Of a DNA stretch of 64,000 nucleotides, positions 1-9,462 are shown piece after piece. A program made the position numbers and the translations under genes. The stretch covers positions 1-64,000 of the forward strand of contig JAKFYK010000044.1 in assembly GCA_021730905.1 (NCBI GenBank). Direction: 5' to 3'. This DNA is from Betaproteobacteria bacterium (GTDB taxonomy: Bacteria; Pseudomonadota; Gammaproteobacteria; Burkholderiales; SG8-41). The notes below the pieces were generated by a model. That model was given only the letters and a program-made list of their open reading frames with translations, did not search any database and had not been told where the DNA came from. How positions within the stretch are numbered: position 1 is the first letter of the stretch; each line of letters begins with the position of its first letter.

Positions 1-2
1 CG

Positions 3-761
3 CTCGAAAAGGTTGCCGTGCTTTACGAAAGCATCATCAATGCCGGCGTATTCCGTGCATCGAGTATCAAGGTCGCCGAGGCTGCCAAGGTGATCGAGAA
101 TACGCAGCGTGACCTCAACATCGCGCTGATGAACGAACTTGCTATCCTGTTCGACCGGATTGGTATCGATACCCTCGAAGTGCTTCAGGCTGCTGGCACC
201 AAATGGAATTTCCTGCCGTTCCGCCCCGGGTTGGTCGGCGGGCACTGTATCGGCGTGGATCCCTACTACCTTACCCATAAGGCCGATATGATCGGTTATC
301 ATCCACAGGTGATCCTGGCGGGGCGGCGCATCAACGACGGCATGGGAAAATTTATTGCGGAGCAGACTGTCAAGCATATGATTCGCAACGGCTCGCTGGT
401 CAAGGGTTCGCGGGTTAACGTGCTGGGACTGACCTTCAAAGAAAACTGCCCAGATATCCGCAATACGCGTGTGATCGATGTGATCCAAGAGTTGAATTCG
501 TATGGTGTAGATGTGCACGTCCATGACCCAGTGTCCGATGCGGACGAAGCGCGTCACGAGTACGGCATCGAACTAAAGCCGTGGGGTGCATTGCCACGCG
601 CGGATGCCATTGTGGTAGCGGTAGCACACCGGCAGTTCCTTGGTCGGCCACTCGCCGATTACTTGTCGAAGCTGGTCGAGGGTGGTTGCTTTATCGACGT
701 AAAGAGCCAATTTGATTTGCTTCCGTTCAAGCAGGCAGGGCTTACGGTCTGGCGCTTGTAA
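3..761 (+). CDS. UDP-N-acetyl-hexosamine dehydrogenase, TviB/WbpA-like (5' truncated by window edge)
   Basis: This is the C-terminal part of a nucleotide-sugar dehydrogenase that oxidises UDP-GlcNAc or UDP-GalNAc to the uronic acid with NAD. The frame is open back to base 3, so the listed GTG at 18 is not the true start. Visible are the central-domain segment ending in [12 protein letters not shown], which carries the catalytic cysteine of the UDP-glucose/UDP-HexNAc dehydrogenase family, and the C-terminal UDP-binding domain with the typical [16 protein letters not shown] stretch. The next gene is a UDP-HexNAc 4-epimerase, the same pair found in Vi antigen (tviB-tviC) and Pseudomonas O6 (wbpO-wbpP) loci. 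I infer that it supplies a HexNAcA sugar to an exopolysaccharide locus upstream. The family call is firm; the exact substrate is not. Confidence 0.93.
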   Translation, partial: LEKVAVLYESIINAGVFRASSIKVAEAAKVIENTQRDLNIALMNELAILFDRIGIDTLEVLQAAGTKWNFLPFRPGLVGGHCIGVDPYYLTHKADMIGYHPQVILAGRRINDGMGKFIAEQTVKHMIRNGSLVKGSRVNVLGLTFKENCPDIRNTRVIDVIQELNSYGVDVHVHDPVSDADEARHEYGIELKPWGALPRADAIVVAVAHRQFLGRPLADYLSKLVEGGCFIDVKSQFDLLPFKQAGLTVWRL

Positions 762-1054
762 CGAATAAATCGCGCCACGGCTAGGCGTGAATATGACCTG
801 CCATCTCCGAGCTGCCGATGAACGTAGACAATATCAACCACAAAATGCACCTGCTGCAGACGACATAACGGTGACGGAAACGACGAAGCAAGCCTTGCGA
901 CAGGCACCCCTGGTCTTGCAACCAGTGATCGCTAGTGGGCTGGTTTTCGATTTTTTCGGTGCTCGTCTGCGGGTTTCAGTAACTCGGCTCTTCCTGGCGT
1001 TGCCGGTGTGTATAGGCGTTTACCGGCAGCAAAATATTTTTATTGATTATTGAG

Positions 1055-2089
1055 ATGGTTTCCCGATATCTGGAGGTTCAGGAACTGCTGCGGCAACGCC
1101 CGCGCCGCTGGTTGATCACCGGCGTGGCAGGTTTTATTGGCTCTAATCTTCTGGAGGCGCTGCTGAAGCTCGACCAAGAGGTTGTGGGTCTCGACAACTT
1201 CGCGACGGGTTACACCCACAACCTGGAGCAGGTGAGGCAGGCGGTGGATCCCAAGGCATGGCGTAACTACACAAGTATCGAAGGCGACATCAGGGACCTC
1301 TCCGTTTGCCGGAGCGCCTGCGCCGGCGTGGATAGCGTGCTGCACCATGCGGCCCTGGGCTCGGTACCGCGCTCGATTGAAGACCCCTTGGCGGCCCATG
1401 AGGTCAATATCACAGGTTTTGTAAACATGCTGGTGGCTGTCCGTGATGCCCGAGTAGGGCGCTTCATCTACGCCGCCTCCAGCTCGACTTACGGCGATCA
1501 TCCGGGCCTGCCCAAGGTGGAAGACGTGATCGGCAGGCCGCTGTCGCCCTATGCCGTTACCAAGTATGCGAACGAACTCTACGCCGATGTGTTCGCGCGT
1601 TGCTACGGCGTAACCTCAGTCGGCCTGAGGTATTTCAACATCTTCGGACCACGCCAGGATCCCGACGGCGCTTATGCGGCGGTGATCCCGCGCTGGATCG
1701 GCCAGTTTGTCGGCCGCGAGCCGATATATATCAACGGCGATGGCAATACTAGCCGTGACTTTTGCTATGTTGAAAATGCAATCCAAGCAAACTTGCTCGC
1801 TGCCACCACTGAAATGCCCGAAGCTTTGAACCAAATTTATAACGTGGCGGTGGCCGAACGCACTACGCTGAATGAACTGTTCGAACTGGAGCGCGCGCTG
1901 CTGTCTGACCATTGCCCATGGGTGCGCGACAGTTGCCCGCAATACCGCGAGTTCAGGGAGGGCGATGTACTCCATTCGCAAGCTGATATTTCCAAGGCTC
2001 AAAGGTTGCTGGCCTATGCGCCGACCCATCGGATTTGCGACGGACTCAGGGAAGCGATTGATTGGTATGTACGGAATTTGCCACGCTAG
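1055..2089 (+). CDS. UDP-N-acetylglucosamine 4-epimerase, WbpP/TviC-like SDR
   Basis: An extended-SDR sugar-nucleotide epimerase that interconverts UDP-GlcNAc(A) and UDP-GalNAc(A). The Rossmann motif [13 protein letters not shown] is near residue 25, the active-site serine lies in AASSSTYGD, and the catalytic YxxxK is YAVTK. A conserved [14 protein letters not shown] block and the substrate-loop VIPRWI also match the WbpP group. The ORF track begins at a TTG at 1043; I prefer the ATG at 1055, giving about 344 residues, the usual length. It lies 293 bp downstream of the dehydrogenase on the same strand. Together they would make UDP-GalNAcA for a polysaccharide, which is inferred from the gene pair. 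Confidence 0.92.
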   Translation: MVSRYLEVQELLRQRPRRWLITGVAGFIGSNLLEALLKLDQEVVGLDNFATGYTHNLEQVRQAVDPKAWRNYTSIEGDIRDLSVCRSACAGVDSVLHHAALGSVPRSIEDPLAAHEVNITGFVNMLVAVRDARVGRFIYAASSSTYGDHPGLPKVEDVIGRPLSPYAVTKYANELYADVFARCYGVTSVGLRYFNIFGPRQDPDGAYAAVIPRWIGQFVGREPIYINGDGNTSRDFCYVENAIQANLLAATTEMPEALNQIYNVAVAERTTLNELFELERALLSDHCPWVRDSCPQYREFREGDVLHSQADISKAQRLLAYAPTHRICDGLREAIDWYVRNLPR

Positions 2090-2395
2090 CCACGCATAAA
2101 AGAACGGGTTACTTTATCGTTTCTTTTGTTCTTTCCATTTTCAGCAGCGGCAGCGGGCGACAGTTTCTGGTCGTGGTTCTGTTGCCTGCGATGCGCGTTA
2201 TCCTCAATTGCACGCAATGCGTGATTTTGTGAAGCAATTGGGATGGTCAGTCATTTCATCAATAGGGATTTATGATTTTAAGTATTTGATTTAATTGTAT
2301 ATTTTTTATTCATGAGATAATTTCTAATAACTGAAGTAGACATGTGGTTGATGCTATAACCTCATGAGAAGTGCAAAGAGATGAAGGTGAAAGTG
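2090..2395. other. AT-rich intergenic region upstream of prsT
   Basis: No coding signal was found here. The right half is AT-rich and presumably holds the prsT promoter. I looked for a sigma-54 -24/-12 element and for the TGTCGGA-N5-TTAC box seen at other genes in this window and found neither. Confidence 0.5.
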
Positions 2396-5170
2396 ATGAA
2401 AAAATTTGTCAATACCGTTGCATTGCTGTTGATCGTTGCTACGGCGGCAGGTTGCGGTTTATCCAGCGATCCTCAACGCATGATCGCCAAGGCGCAAGAA
2501 TATCGAGAGAAGAAAGACAACAAAGCGGCAATAATAGAACTTAAGAACGTTCTTCAGAAAGATAGTAGCCACGCCGAGGCGCGCTACTGGTTAGGTGTAA
2601 CGTATTACGACGCCGGTGATTTTCGGTCGGCAGAGCCGGAGTTGCGCCGCGCGCTTGAGTTGCGTTACGACCGAAATAAAGTGATGCCCGCGCTTGGTAA
2701 GTCGATGTTGCTGCTGGGGGATTTTCAGAAGATTCTCGACCAGATGCAGGTGGAAGAAGGGGCCAGCAACAAAGTGCAGGCGGAAATACTCACGATACGT
2801 GCGCGTGCATCCGTGGGGCTGGGACGTATTGGTCCAGCGCGTGAGTTACTTGATCAGGCACTTGCAAAGCAACCTGAATTCCCGAGTGCTCTAATTGAGC
2901 AGGCACGGCTCGCGGCAGGAGACCAAAAGCTCGATGAGTCAGCACGCTTAATTGCACGTGCAATTGCAAGTGAACCAAAGAGTATTGACGCGTGGTTGAT
3001 GAAAGGTGAACTTGCCCGCGTTAGCGCCGATCAGGCGGGCGTCCTAGCGGCGAACCAGAAAGTCCTCGAAGTTGACCCTAGAAACATCCCGGCTCGCTTG
3101 AATATCGCGTCGCTCCACATCGCTAATAAAAGGTTCGATGAAGCGCGTAAGTTAATTTCACAAGTTAATGAGATTACTCCTGGAAATCCAATGGCCGGTC
3201 ACATGCGAGCACTGGTTAATTACCAAGTGCGCGACTATAAAGCGGCGCAAGACGACATACAACGGGTGCTTAAGGTGGCGCCAAATTACATGCCCAGCGT
3301 GTTGTTGGCCGGGAATATTTTCATGGCGTTGGGATCGTATGAGCAGGCCCAAGCTCATTTTGTGCGCGTCCTCGATAGCGCGCCGGGAAATCTTTATGCG
3401 CGAAAATTGATGATCTCGTCCTTGGCGCGAAACGGGCAGCTGCAGCGAGCAATTGAGATTTTACAGCCGGGATTGAAACAGGCGCCAGAAGACAACGGGT
3501 TGCTGACAATTGCAGGTGAGTTATACATCCAGAGCGGTGAGTTCGCGAAGGCGGCAGAGTATCTTGACTTGGCAACGAAGCGAGATCCCAAGAACGCGAT
3601 GGCGCGTACTAAACTCGGCGTGAGCCGCATGGCGTTGGGCGACACGGATCGGGCACTTGCTGACCTCGAATCTGCGGCAGAACTTGATACAGACAGGCAT
3701 CAGGCAGACATTGTGCTGATAGCGTCATATTTGAAGCTCGGAAAATACGATCAGGCGCTCAAGGCAATGGAGGCGCTGGAAAAGAAGCAGCCCAATGAAC
3801 CATCGAATTACAATCTGAAGGCGGCCATCTATCTTGGGAAGAAGGATATTCCCAATGCCCGCAAGAATCTTGAACGCGCACTTGAGTTGCGGCCAACGTA
3901 TTTGGCGGCCGCAACGAATCTTGCACAGCTCGATATTCAGGACAAGAATCCCAAAAGTGCTCGCCGCCGGTTGGAATCGATTCTGGAGAAAGATAAGAAT
4001 AATGTGCAAGTATTGCTCACGCTCGCCAACCTGGGTGAGGCTGTCGGCGCCACTCAAAAAGAACAAATCGACTGGTTGGAACAGGCAGGGAAGACAGAGC
4101 CGCGTTCCGTGCAACCGCAATTGATGCTTGCTCGCTTGTATGTTGTGATGGGGGACACGAAGAAGGCCCTCGAGGTTGCACTAAGAGCACAAGGGACTAG
4201 TCCGGAAGACCCGCAGGTACTCGATCTTCTAGGCGCAACGCAGATTAAGGCAGGGCAGGCTGTGCAAGCGATAATCACCTATGGCAAGTTAGCTCGGTTG
4301 CAGCCCAATTCCCCAGTGGTTCTCTACCGACTTGCGAGCGCACAGGCAGGTAATGCTGACCATGCGGCAGCGGGTGAAACGTTAAAAAAAGCTTTGTCAC
4401 TTAAGCCCGATTACCTCGACGCGCAAATTTCGCTGATGAGTACGGAAGTTCGTGCGAAGCGTTATCAGGAGGCAGTAGATGTCGCACGACAGATACAAAA
4501 ACAGCATCCCAAGTCCGCAGTAGGGTTTGCTCTCGAGGGAGACGTGTTGATGGAGGAAAAGAAGTATTCGCAAGCCATTAAAATGTATGAAACTGCCCAC
4601 GGCATGGCAAAAAACGCTGCCTCGATGATCAAGTTGCATATGGCATATGCATTAGCAGGCAAGACGGGAGAAGGAGACACGCGCTTGGTGCAGTGGCTCA
4701 AAGCGTCACCCGAGGATGCTACGGTCAGGTTATATGTAGCTGACATTGCTTTGAAGCGTGGCAATTACAACGATGCGATTCCGCAATACGAATGGTTACT
4801 GAAGAAGCAACCGGACAACGTGATATTCCTTAATAATTTGGCTTGGGCGTATTACGAAATGAAGGATACGCGCGCGTTGGAAACTGCAGAGCGCGCACTT
4901 AAACTTGCCCCCGAAAATGCGGAGGTTGTGGATACGGTTGGCTGGATCCTTATTGAACGAGGTAATACGAAACGCGGACTCGAGTTGCTGGAAAAGGCGG
5001 CTAAGGCGGCGCCGAAGAGCCCACAAATCGCTTATCACCTAGCTCAAGGCTGGGCAAAGGTCGGAGACAAATCGAAAGCCCGTAGGGAACTCGAACGCCT
5101 GCTTGCTACAGATGTGAAGTTTCCACAGCTAGCGGAAGCTCAAAAATTGTTTAAGGAGTTGAGCAAGTAG
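2396..5170 (+). CDS. prsT: PEP-CTERM system TPR-repeat lipoprotein PrsT (copy 1)
   Basis: A long periplasmic or outer-membrane-facing TPR lipoprotein found beside exosortase/exopolysaccharide genes, probably a scaffold for polysaccharide export or assembly. It begins with a lipoprotein signal peptide (lysines, hydrophobic core, lipobox TAAGC). Nearly the whole mature part is tetratricopeptide repeats, with recurring A..Y...G..A..AL.P patterns such as the ARYWLGVTYYDAGDF unit. About 924 residues is normal for PrsT. I chose ATG 2396 because AAGGTG sits six bases before it; ATG 2381 in the same frame is possible and adds five residues. A second paralogue lies at 28340-31090. It is the only gene on its strand here before the IS3 remnant. 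Confidence 0.9.
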   Translation: MKKFVNTVALLLIVATAAGCGLSSDPQRMIAKAQEYREKKDNKAAIIELKNVLQKDSSHAEARYWLGVTYYDAGDFRSAEPELRRALELRYDRNKVMPALGKSMLLLGDFQKILDQMQVEEGASNKVQAEILTIRARASVGLGRIGPARELLDQALAKQPEFPSALIEQARLAAGDQKLDESARLIARAIASEPKSIDAWLMKGELARVSADQAGVLAANQKVLEVDPRNIPARLNIASLHIANKRFDEARKLISQVNEITPGNPMAGHMRALVNYQVRDYKAAQDDIQRVLKVAPNYMPSVLLAGNIFMALGSYEQAQAHFVRVLDSAPGNLYARKLMISSLARNGQLQRAIEILQPGLKQAPEDNGLLTIAGELYIQSGEFAKAAEYLDLATKRDPKNAMARTKLGVSRMALGDTDRALADLESAAELDTDRHQADIVLIASYLKLGKYDQALKAMEALEKKQPNEPSNYNLKAAIYLGKKDIPNARKNLERALELRPTYLAAATNLAQLDIQDKNPKSARRRLESILEKDKNNVQVLLTLANLGEAVGATQKEQIDWLEQAGKTEPRSVQPQLMLARLYVVMGDTKKALEVALRAQGTSPEDPQVLDLLGATQIKAGQAVQAIITYGKLARLQPNSPVVLYRLASAQAGNADHAAAGETLKKALSLKPDYLDAQISLMSTEVRAKRYQEAVDVARQIQKQHPKSAVGFALEGDVLMEEKKYSQAIKMYETAHGMAKNAASMIKLHMAYALAGKTGEGDTRLVQWLKASPEDATVRLYVADIALKRGNYNDAIPQYEWLLKKQPDNVIFLNNLAWAYYEMKDTRALETAERALKLAPENAEVVDTVGWILIERGNTKRGLELLEKAAKAAPKSPQIAYHLAQGWAKVGDKSKARRELERLLATDVKFPQLAEAQKLFKELSK

Positions 5171-5343
5171 CTGGACCGCCCACAGCGTGGTTCACGCTTG
5201 CTTCGGTTTGCCGCACCCACTTGCGGAGCACGTTGCCGTGAACTTACAAATTCTCGGCAACCTTTCGACTTTAATACCCCCGGTTGGGGCGCTTGCCTCA
5301 CCGCCTCAACCTTGAGCTTCGCTGTGAATCGCCTTCTCTCCAT
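5171..5343 (-). pseudogene. Degenerate IS3-family transposase OrfA fragment
   Basis: On the minus strand the ORF starts MERRRFTAKLKVEAVRQA, the typical N-terminus of IS3-family OrfA proteins. The match then moves to another frame: the stretch encoding VHGNVLRKWVRQTEA, the helix-turn-helix part of OrfA, reads one frame away with a stop just before it. At least one indel and one stop therefore separate the two halves. The fragment ends directly at the prsT stop codon, and no OrfB or terminal repeats are visible. It is a decayed insertion sequence, not a gene. Confidence 0.75.
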
Positions 5344-5481
5344 TTTGACACCTCCGATAAGATCGTTAACTTACCAAATATGTCCGGAAAATCGGGTGAA
5401 GCCCAACTTTCGACTGGATCGAAAAAAACAAGGAGGCTTCAGCAGCACCAAAATGACTTCTAGTTGCGCCTTTGGGTCGAT

Positions 5482-5503
5482 CTCTGTGCGCTATCGCACA
5501 GAG
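5482..5503 (+). promoter_or_regulatory. Perfect 9-bp stem-loop in leader of the next gene
   Basis: CTCTGTGCG-CTAT-CGCACAGAG forms a perfect nine-pair stem with a four-base loop, ending 63 bases before the ATG at 5567. No T-run follows, so it is not a standard terminator. It could be an operator or an mRNA leader structure. The structure is seen directly; a function is not known. Confidence 0.45.
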
Positions 5504-5566
5504 CGTTCCGTGAGGACAGATTACAGTGCCGCCTGTCATCTTGTTCGTTGCACTAGGAGGCAGGCT

Positions 5567-6013
5567 ATGAATCCTTGGAAAGTTATAGGCGGGATCGTGC
5601 CGCTGGGGGTTCTGCCTGCAGTCGTTATGTTTCAATGCGGTAACGTTCTTGATCCACCAAAAGTTCTCGATCCGGCAAAACAATTCGTTACAACAGATTG
5701 GTTACAACAGCACCCCGTAAACAACTTAAAGGTTGAATCGACGTGCCTTGACAATGATGGGCGTAAGATAGCCAACGTTCATCTGACCAACACTAGCAAT
5801 GCAACCATTCCTTCCGCAACTGTAATGGTAATCGCGCGGTTCAAAGATACAGGCGGCAACGAGGTCTCTATAGCAAGCAACTACCTAAGTCCTCAGAATA
5901 TTCTCCCTGGCGGTACGAAAAGCACGAAGCTTTATTACGATGGTGGCGATGCAAAGTCTTGTGAAGTCGTAATTGTGCAGTACGGTGATGGCGAAGCAGT
6001 GGTAATACAGTAG
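5567..6013 (+). CDS. Small secreted protein, FxLYD-like fold (hypothetical)
   Basis: About 148 residues. The ORF track extends to 5198, but a strong AGGAGG at 5555-5560, six bases before ATG 5567, marks the real start. The protein opens with a hydrophobic segment (residues 5-22) ending in MFQCG, which may be a lipobox-like cysteine or a membrane anchor. The remainder resembles FxLYD-type domains, in which a beta-sandwich carries V.LTNTSNATIPSATV and a later ILPGGTKSTKLYYDG block. The FxLYD likeness is by eye only. It lies between PrsT/IS3 debris and the convergent acyltransferase, so it is probably monocistronic. No function can be assigned. Confidence 0.7.
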   Translation: MNPWKVIGGIVPLGVLPAVVMFQCGNVLDPPKVLDPAKQFVTTDWLQQHPVNNLKVESTCLDNDGRKIANVHLTNTSNATIPSATVMVIARFKDTGGNEVSIASNYLSPQNILPGGTKSTKLYYDGGDAKSCEVVIVQYGDGEAVVIQ

Positions 6014-6073
6014 CTATGGTGCCGGCGCACCTCGACAGGTTCCGCGAGACTGGGGTACGATATAGAAACGACA

Positions 6074-6835
6074 TTACTGGGCTCTGACCTTGCTCGGCTC
6101 AGAATGTCTCGCAATTTCTTCGGCGATTACCCGGTAGAGTGGTCGCATTAGCATCCGCAGATCGTCGAGAATACCCGTGGTGCTCAGCATGGACGGGATA
6201 CGTTGACCGCGATGTTCAACTGGACCGCCGATTGCTTGAATATTGACACCCAGTTTTCGGAAATGACTGGCCAGCCTTTCTTCTGTAAGCACGAATAGGG
6301 TTTTTATACCGTTTAGACGCGCAAGTTCGACGGTACCGAGATACAGGCCAATTGGAATGTAGGGAAAGCGCGGCTGTTCCGGCGTTCCAAAATCCGAATC
6401 CGTTATCGAAATCGGGCTGTTCTTCTTGTCTTCTTTACGTCTGCGAAACTGCGCCACGACCGCGAGTCGTGACACCTCGGCAATGGAGTCGCGGGGTAAT
6501 TGCGCCGGATCAATGATGGATCGATCGATCGTTTTGGCACAGGCTTTCTCAAATGGCAACGGATGATATGGATCCGATGGCCGCATTCGAACGAGGCGGG
6601 TGCAGCCGATGAATCCCCCGGTCTGAATACTTCGTATCAAAAGGTGAAGTGACTGGGCGTCGTAATCATCAGTCTCGCGGCGGTCTGGCCTTTGCGGTTC
6701 AAAGGCTAATTCCTCGCAATAGACTTGATGGCGTATGCGGAAAACCTCGTCCTTTAGTGCCTCTGAGTAGGCCGGTACTATTTCAAAGTATTGCCTAAAG
6801 GCTTTTCCCAGGTTAAATATTTCTGGTAAAAACAT
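6074..6835 (-). CDS. PEP-CTERM/exosortase system-associated acyltransferase
   Basis: A member of the exosortase-associated acyltransferase family (GNAT-like, related to LuxI-type and N-acyl amino acid synthases), expected to join an acyl group from acyl-ACP to an amino-containing substrate. Visible family features are the N-terminal DEVFRIRHQVYCEELAFEP block, the FIGCTRLVR strand, and ISEVSRLAV-like EVSRLAV before a basic RRRKEDKK stretch. I use ATG 6835 (MFLPEIFNLG), giving about 253 residues, rather than the TTG at 6877. It starts 55 bases downstream of a LolA-like gene on the same strand, so the two are probably co-transcribed. The substrate is unknown. Confidence 0.88.
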   Translation of the reverse strand: MFLPEIFNLGKAFRQYFEIVPAYSEALKDEVFRIRHQVYCEELAFEPQRPDRRETDDYDAQSLHLLIRSIQTGGFIGCTRLVRMRPSDPYHPLPFEKACAKTIDRSIIDPAQLPRDSIAEVSRLAVVAQFRRRKEDKKNSPISITDSDFGTPEQPRFPYIPIGLYLGTVELARLNGIKTLFVLTEERLASHFRKLGVNIQAIGGPVEHRGQRIPSMLSTTGILDDLRMLMRPLYRVIAEEIARHSEPSKVRAQ

Positions 6836-6890
6836 CGCTTTTTGTACTCTTGAACACTGAATGAGTCGGCAATGCAATTGCGTCCGGCTA

Positions 6891-7661
6891 TTACAGCTTG
6901 TTAAGCTGGTCCTTGGTGAACATCCTGTCCGGCAAGTCTCGAAGTTTCATCGAGGAGTACTCCAGCACGGATTCTTCGCCTTTTCGCAGGGCGTCTTCCA
7001 TGACAAGGCGAGTCGGGCGCATGGCGCCGACCTGCGTTTGATAGTTTTCGTAGCGGCAGGTCTTGAGCAAGCGGTTCGACAGAGAATAAAACTCGGCGCG
7101 ATGGGGCCGGGAATTGGATTTATTTACCCAATAAAGAACTTTGCTATAGGTCACGCTTTTATCGACCGCTGTTAGTTCCAGTACATGGTAAGTTTCGCCG
7201 TTGATAACGTCGTCTCGCAGTATCTTTGGCGAATAGTCACCTGAGAAATTTGCGCGCGCTAAATCGCCGTTGGCTACCTGCCCGGTAAGCCGTTGGCCCA
7301 GTGACAATCTAACAGGCTGCGAAACACTGGGTAAATAAATCCACAAATCCCGGTCTTTCATCAGCATGATTTGGCCGCGCTCGGAGGCAGGCTCGGTAAC
7401 CATGACTAAGGTATTGGTGTTGCCCTTGGAAAGAATTTGGTATTTGCGTACTTCAGGGGATTGGCCAGTTGTCACGGTATTGATGCGGACTTCGACTTCG
7501 AACCCTTGGTTTGGAAACCGTATCTGATCCGCTTTTTCCAGTATGCGGCGTGCTTCACCCACATCATCTGTAGCGACGCCGGCGCCCGATGCAAGTTGTA
7601 TGTATGCCACAGCGATTAAAGCGGTCATGATCGCCAAATATCGATGAAGTTTCGCGTTCAT
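6891..7661 (-). CDS. LolA-like outer-membrane lipoprotein-sorting protein
   Basis: A 256-residue periplasmic protein of the LolA-like/outer-membrane lipoprotein-sorting family (PF17131 type). It has an N-terminal signal sequence (MNAKLHRYLAIMTALIAVAY, then a cleavable region). It also carries the characteristic half-barrel signature with DRDLWIYLPSVSQPVRLS and a later YSKVLYWVNKSNSRPHRAEFY strand. Members usually sit next to MacB/LolCDE-type ABC transporters and carry lipids or lipoproteins between membranes. Here the ATPase gene is divergent, 69 bases away, and the acyltransferase follows in the same transcript. This supports, but does not prove, a role in moving an acylated product to the outer membrane. 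Confidence 0.85.
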   Translation of the reverse strand: MNAKLHRYLAIMTALIAVAYIQLASGAGVATDDVGEARRILEKADQIRFPNQGFEVEVRINTVTTGQSPEVRKYQILSKGNTNTLVMVTEPASERGQIMLMKDRDLWIYLPSVSQPVRLSLGQRLTGQVANGDLARANFSGDYSPKILRDDVINGETYHVLELTAVDKSVTYSKVLYWVNKSNSRPHRAEFYSLSNRLLKTCRYENYQTQVGAMRPTRLVMEDALRKGEESVLEYSSMKLRDLPDRMFTKDQLNKL

Positions 7662-7730
7662 TTCTGTCCCTCATGTAGAATATGATTTGTTATCCGGTTT
7701 ATGCACATAATCAGTGGAGGCATGGTATCC

Positions 7731-8753
7731 ATGAGCCTTGTTCAAATCGAAAATGTACACAAAGAATATATGTTGGGCGAGCAACTGGTCCACGCACTAA
7801 GGAACATTACCCTTAGCATAGATGACGGTGTTTTCCTGGCCATTGCCGGGCCCTCTGGTAGCGGTAAGTCTACTATACTTAATTTAATTGGTTGCATCGA
7901 TACGCCGTCGCAGGGAAAAATACTCATAAATGGGCGGGATGTCAGCGGTCAGACGCCCGACCAGCTTGCCGATATGCGCGCAAGGACCATTGGGTTTATC
8001 TTTCAAACGTTTAACCTTTTTCCGGTGCTGTCGGCTAAGGAAAACGTCGAGTACCCTTTGCTGCAGATCAAGGAACTGTCGGCTGCTGAGCGCCGTGAAC
8101 GAGTCAACAAGTATCTCGGAATAGTCGGTTTATCCAAGTATGGCGGTCATCGGCCGAACCAGCTCAGTGGGGGGCAACGGCAGCGAGTTGCGATTGCTCG
8201 CGCCTTGGCCACCCATCCCAAAATTGTGCTTGCGGACGAGCCGACCGCCAACCTTGATCATGCCACGGGGGACGGAATATTGCAGTTGATGAAGGAAATT
8301 AACCGCGAGTCCAAGACTACCTTCATCTTCTCAACCCACGACAATCGGGTCATGACGATGGCTGATCGGCTGGTACGCGTTGAGGATGGTGTTATGACGT
8401 CTTCCGGACTGGCTGAGAAGGCTACCCCTGCCGCAGTTGTTAGAGAAAAAATACTGCAAAATCAACAAATTAAGTCATTGGGTGTCGAGTCCGGTTCTGT
8501 TCCCGCGATGGCAATTCGAGGGCAGGTGAACCGCTACCTGTTCCTCGAAAACAACAACGTTTACATGGCTACGCCATGGCATATTAATACCGAAGCTGGC
8601 AATTGGGTCGTAAGTAGTTGTTTCGATGATGTGGATGCTACTGCATTCATTCACGAGCACCTCAATGCCCGCGACGCATTCTATGTAGACTTTCACAAGC
8701 TAATCACAACGGCACGGCAGCAGGGCATTAATGTGGAGGGCTGGCCTACATAG
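7731..8753 (+). CDS. LolD/MacB-type ABC transporter ATPase with C-terminal extension
   Basis: A cytoplasmic ATPase of the LolD/MacB class. Walker [10 protein letters not shown], the Q-loop in [14 protein letters not shown], the signature [15 protein letters not shown], Walker [13 protein letters not shown] and the switch histidine STHD are all present within the first 225 residues, a full-length LolD. About 110 further residues follow, with a predicted alpha/beta character ([20 protein letters not shown] and FYVDFHKLI segments), that LolD proteins normally lack. I chose ATG 7731 because GGAGG sits ten bases upstream; ATG 7722 and 7701 are in frame. The two FtsX-type permeases at 10.9-13.3 kb, on the opposite strand, are the likely partners. 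Confidence 0.93.
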   Translation: MSLVQIENVHKEYMLGEQLVHALRNITLSIDDGVFLAIAGPSGSGKSTILNLIGCIDTPSQGKILINGRDVSGQTPDQLADMRARTIGFIFQTFNLFPVLSAKENVEYPLLQIKELSAAERRERVNKYLGIVGLSKYGGHRPNQLSGGQRQRVAIARALATHPKIVLADEPTANLDHATGDGILQLMKEINRESKTTFIFSTHDNRVMTMADRLVRVEDGVMTSSGLAEKATPAAVVREKILQNQQIKSLGVESGSVPAMAIRGQVNRYLFLENNNVYMATPWHINTEAGNWVVSSCFDDVDATAFIHEHLNARDAFYVDFHKLITTARQQGINVEGWPT

Positions 8754-9462
8754 TGGGGTTGTTCCGTATTGCGGGGAAATCCAGTAGGTATCCCTTGAGC
8801 ATGTGTGCATAAATTGATTGCCCGCTTAAAGCGGGTGTAGGCTGCAGAAAAACAATGCAGGGTATTTTGATGCAGCTTAACGTTGCCATCGCTAGCGGCT
8901 GCCCATAGCCACAGTTTTCGTCTTCTTGGCCATAGAAACGTAGTTGCCATGCACGCGACCGTCGATGTAGGTTTTCTACCTCAACGTGGCCGAAAGCTGT
9001 GGTGGAGTGTTTGCGTTGTCCTCTGTACCTTGCGTCCATAAAGCTCCGCAGCTGGTATTGATACACCCAGCGCATTTGTAAATCACTCCAAGCTGCCGTT
9101 GCAGTTCATTGGCCGATACGCCGTTGTGATCAGATACATGGCGTGAAACCACGGCGTTAGCGGCGTGCTGAAATGATCGGAGATCGTCCTAGCGCTGGGG
9201 TAGCGATGGAGGCCACATGCTTAGTAGGGGCATAAGTCAGACACCTGGTGATTTTTACGGAAAGTGTGTCTATTACGCCACATCCCGGATAGGTCATGCG
9301 CTTTTTCGGCGCGTCCCTTTCCACACTTGATAAAATAGTGGAATATATGTTGATAATACATTGTTTGTATTAATATTATTCTTATGAAATTGACGGGTTC
9401 AGGACAGTTCATAGCGACGGAGATGATCTGTCAATACAGCCCTAGGCTTGGATCAGAATATA
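8754..9462. other. Intergenic region holding an IS1595-like remnant
   Basis: About 700 bases without an intact gene between the ATPase and the DUF1302 protein. The left half is transposase debris on the minus strand (described separately). The part from about 9260 is AT-rich and presumably holds the promoter of the outer-membrane protein. No sigma-54 element or PrsR-type box was seen. Confidence 0.55.
8892..9255 (-). pseudogene. Degenerate IS1595-family transposase fragment
   Basis: Reading the minus strand in changing frames gives consecutive pieces that align with the IS1595 transposase order. These are STPLTPWFHAMYLITT (the conserved PLTxWF segment), then NGVSANELQRQLGVIYK (helix that normally reads NGISALELQRQLG.SYKTAW), then RWVYQYQLRSFMDA, then HVEVE joined by a frameshift to KTYIDGRVHG (the DDE-type VEVDETYVGG motif). 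At least three frameshifts and an early stop separate them. The N-terminal zinc ribbon and the rest of the catalytic domain are missing. The identification is by eye from motif order. Confidence 0.65.

Noticed and set aside
787-1053. 88-codon ORF between the dehydrogenase and the epimerase
   Set aside because: No family likeness, no ribosome-binding site, and it ends at the epimerase start; probably spacer.
5198-5566. N-terminal extension of the small secreted protein in the ORF track
   Set aside because: It reads antisense through the IS3 remnant, and a strong AGGAGG marks ATG 5567.
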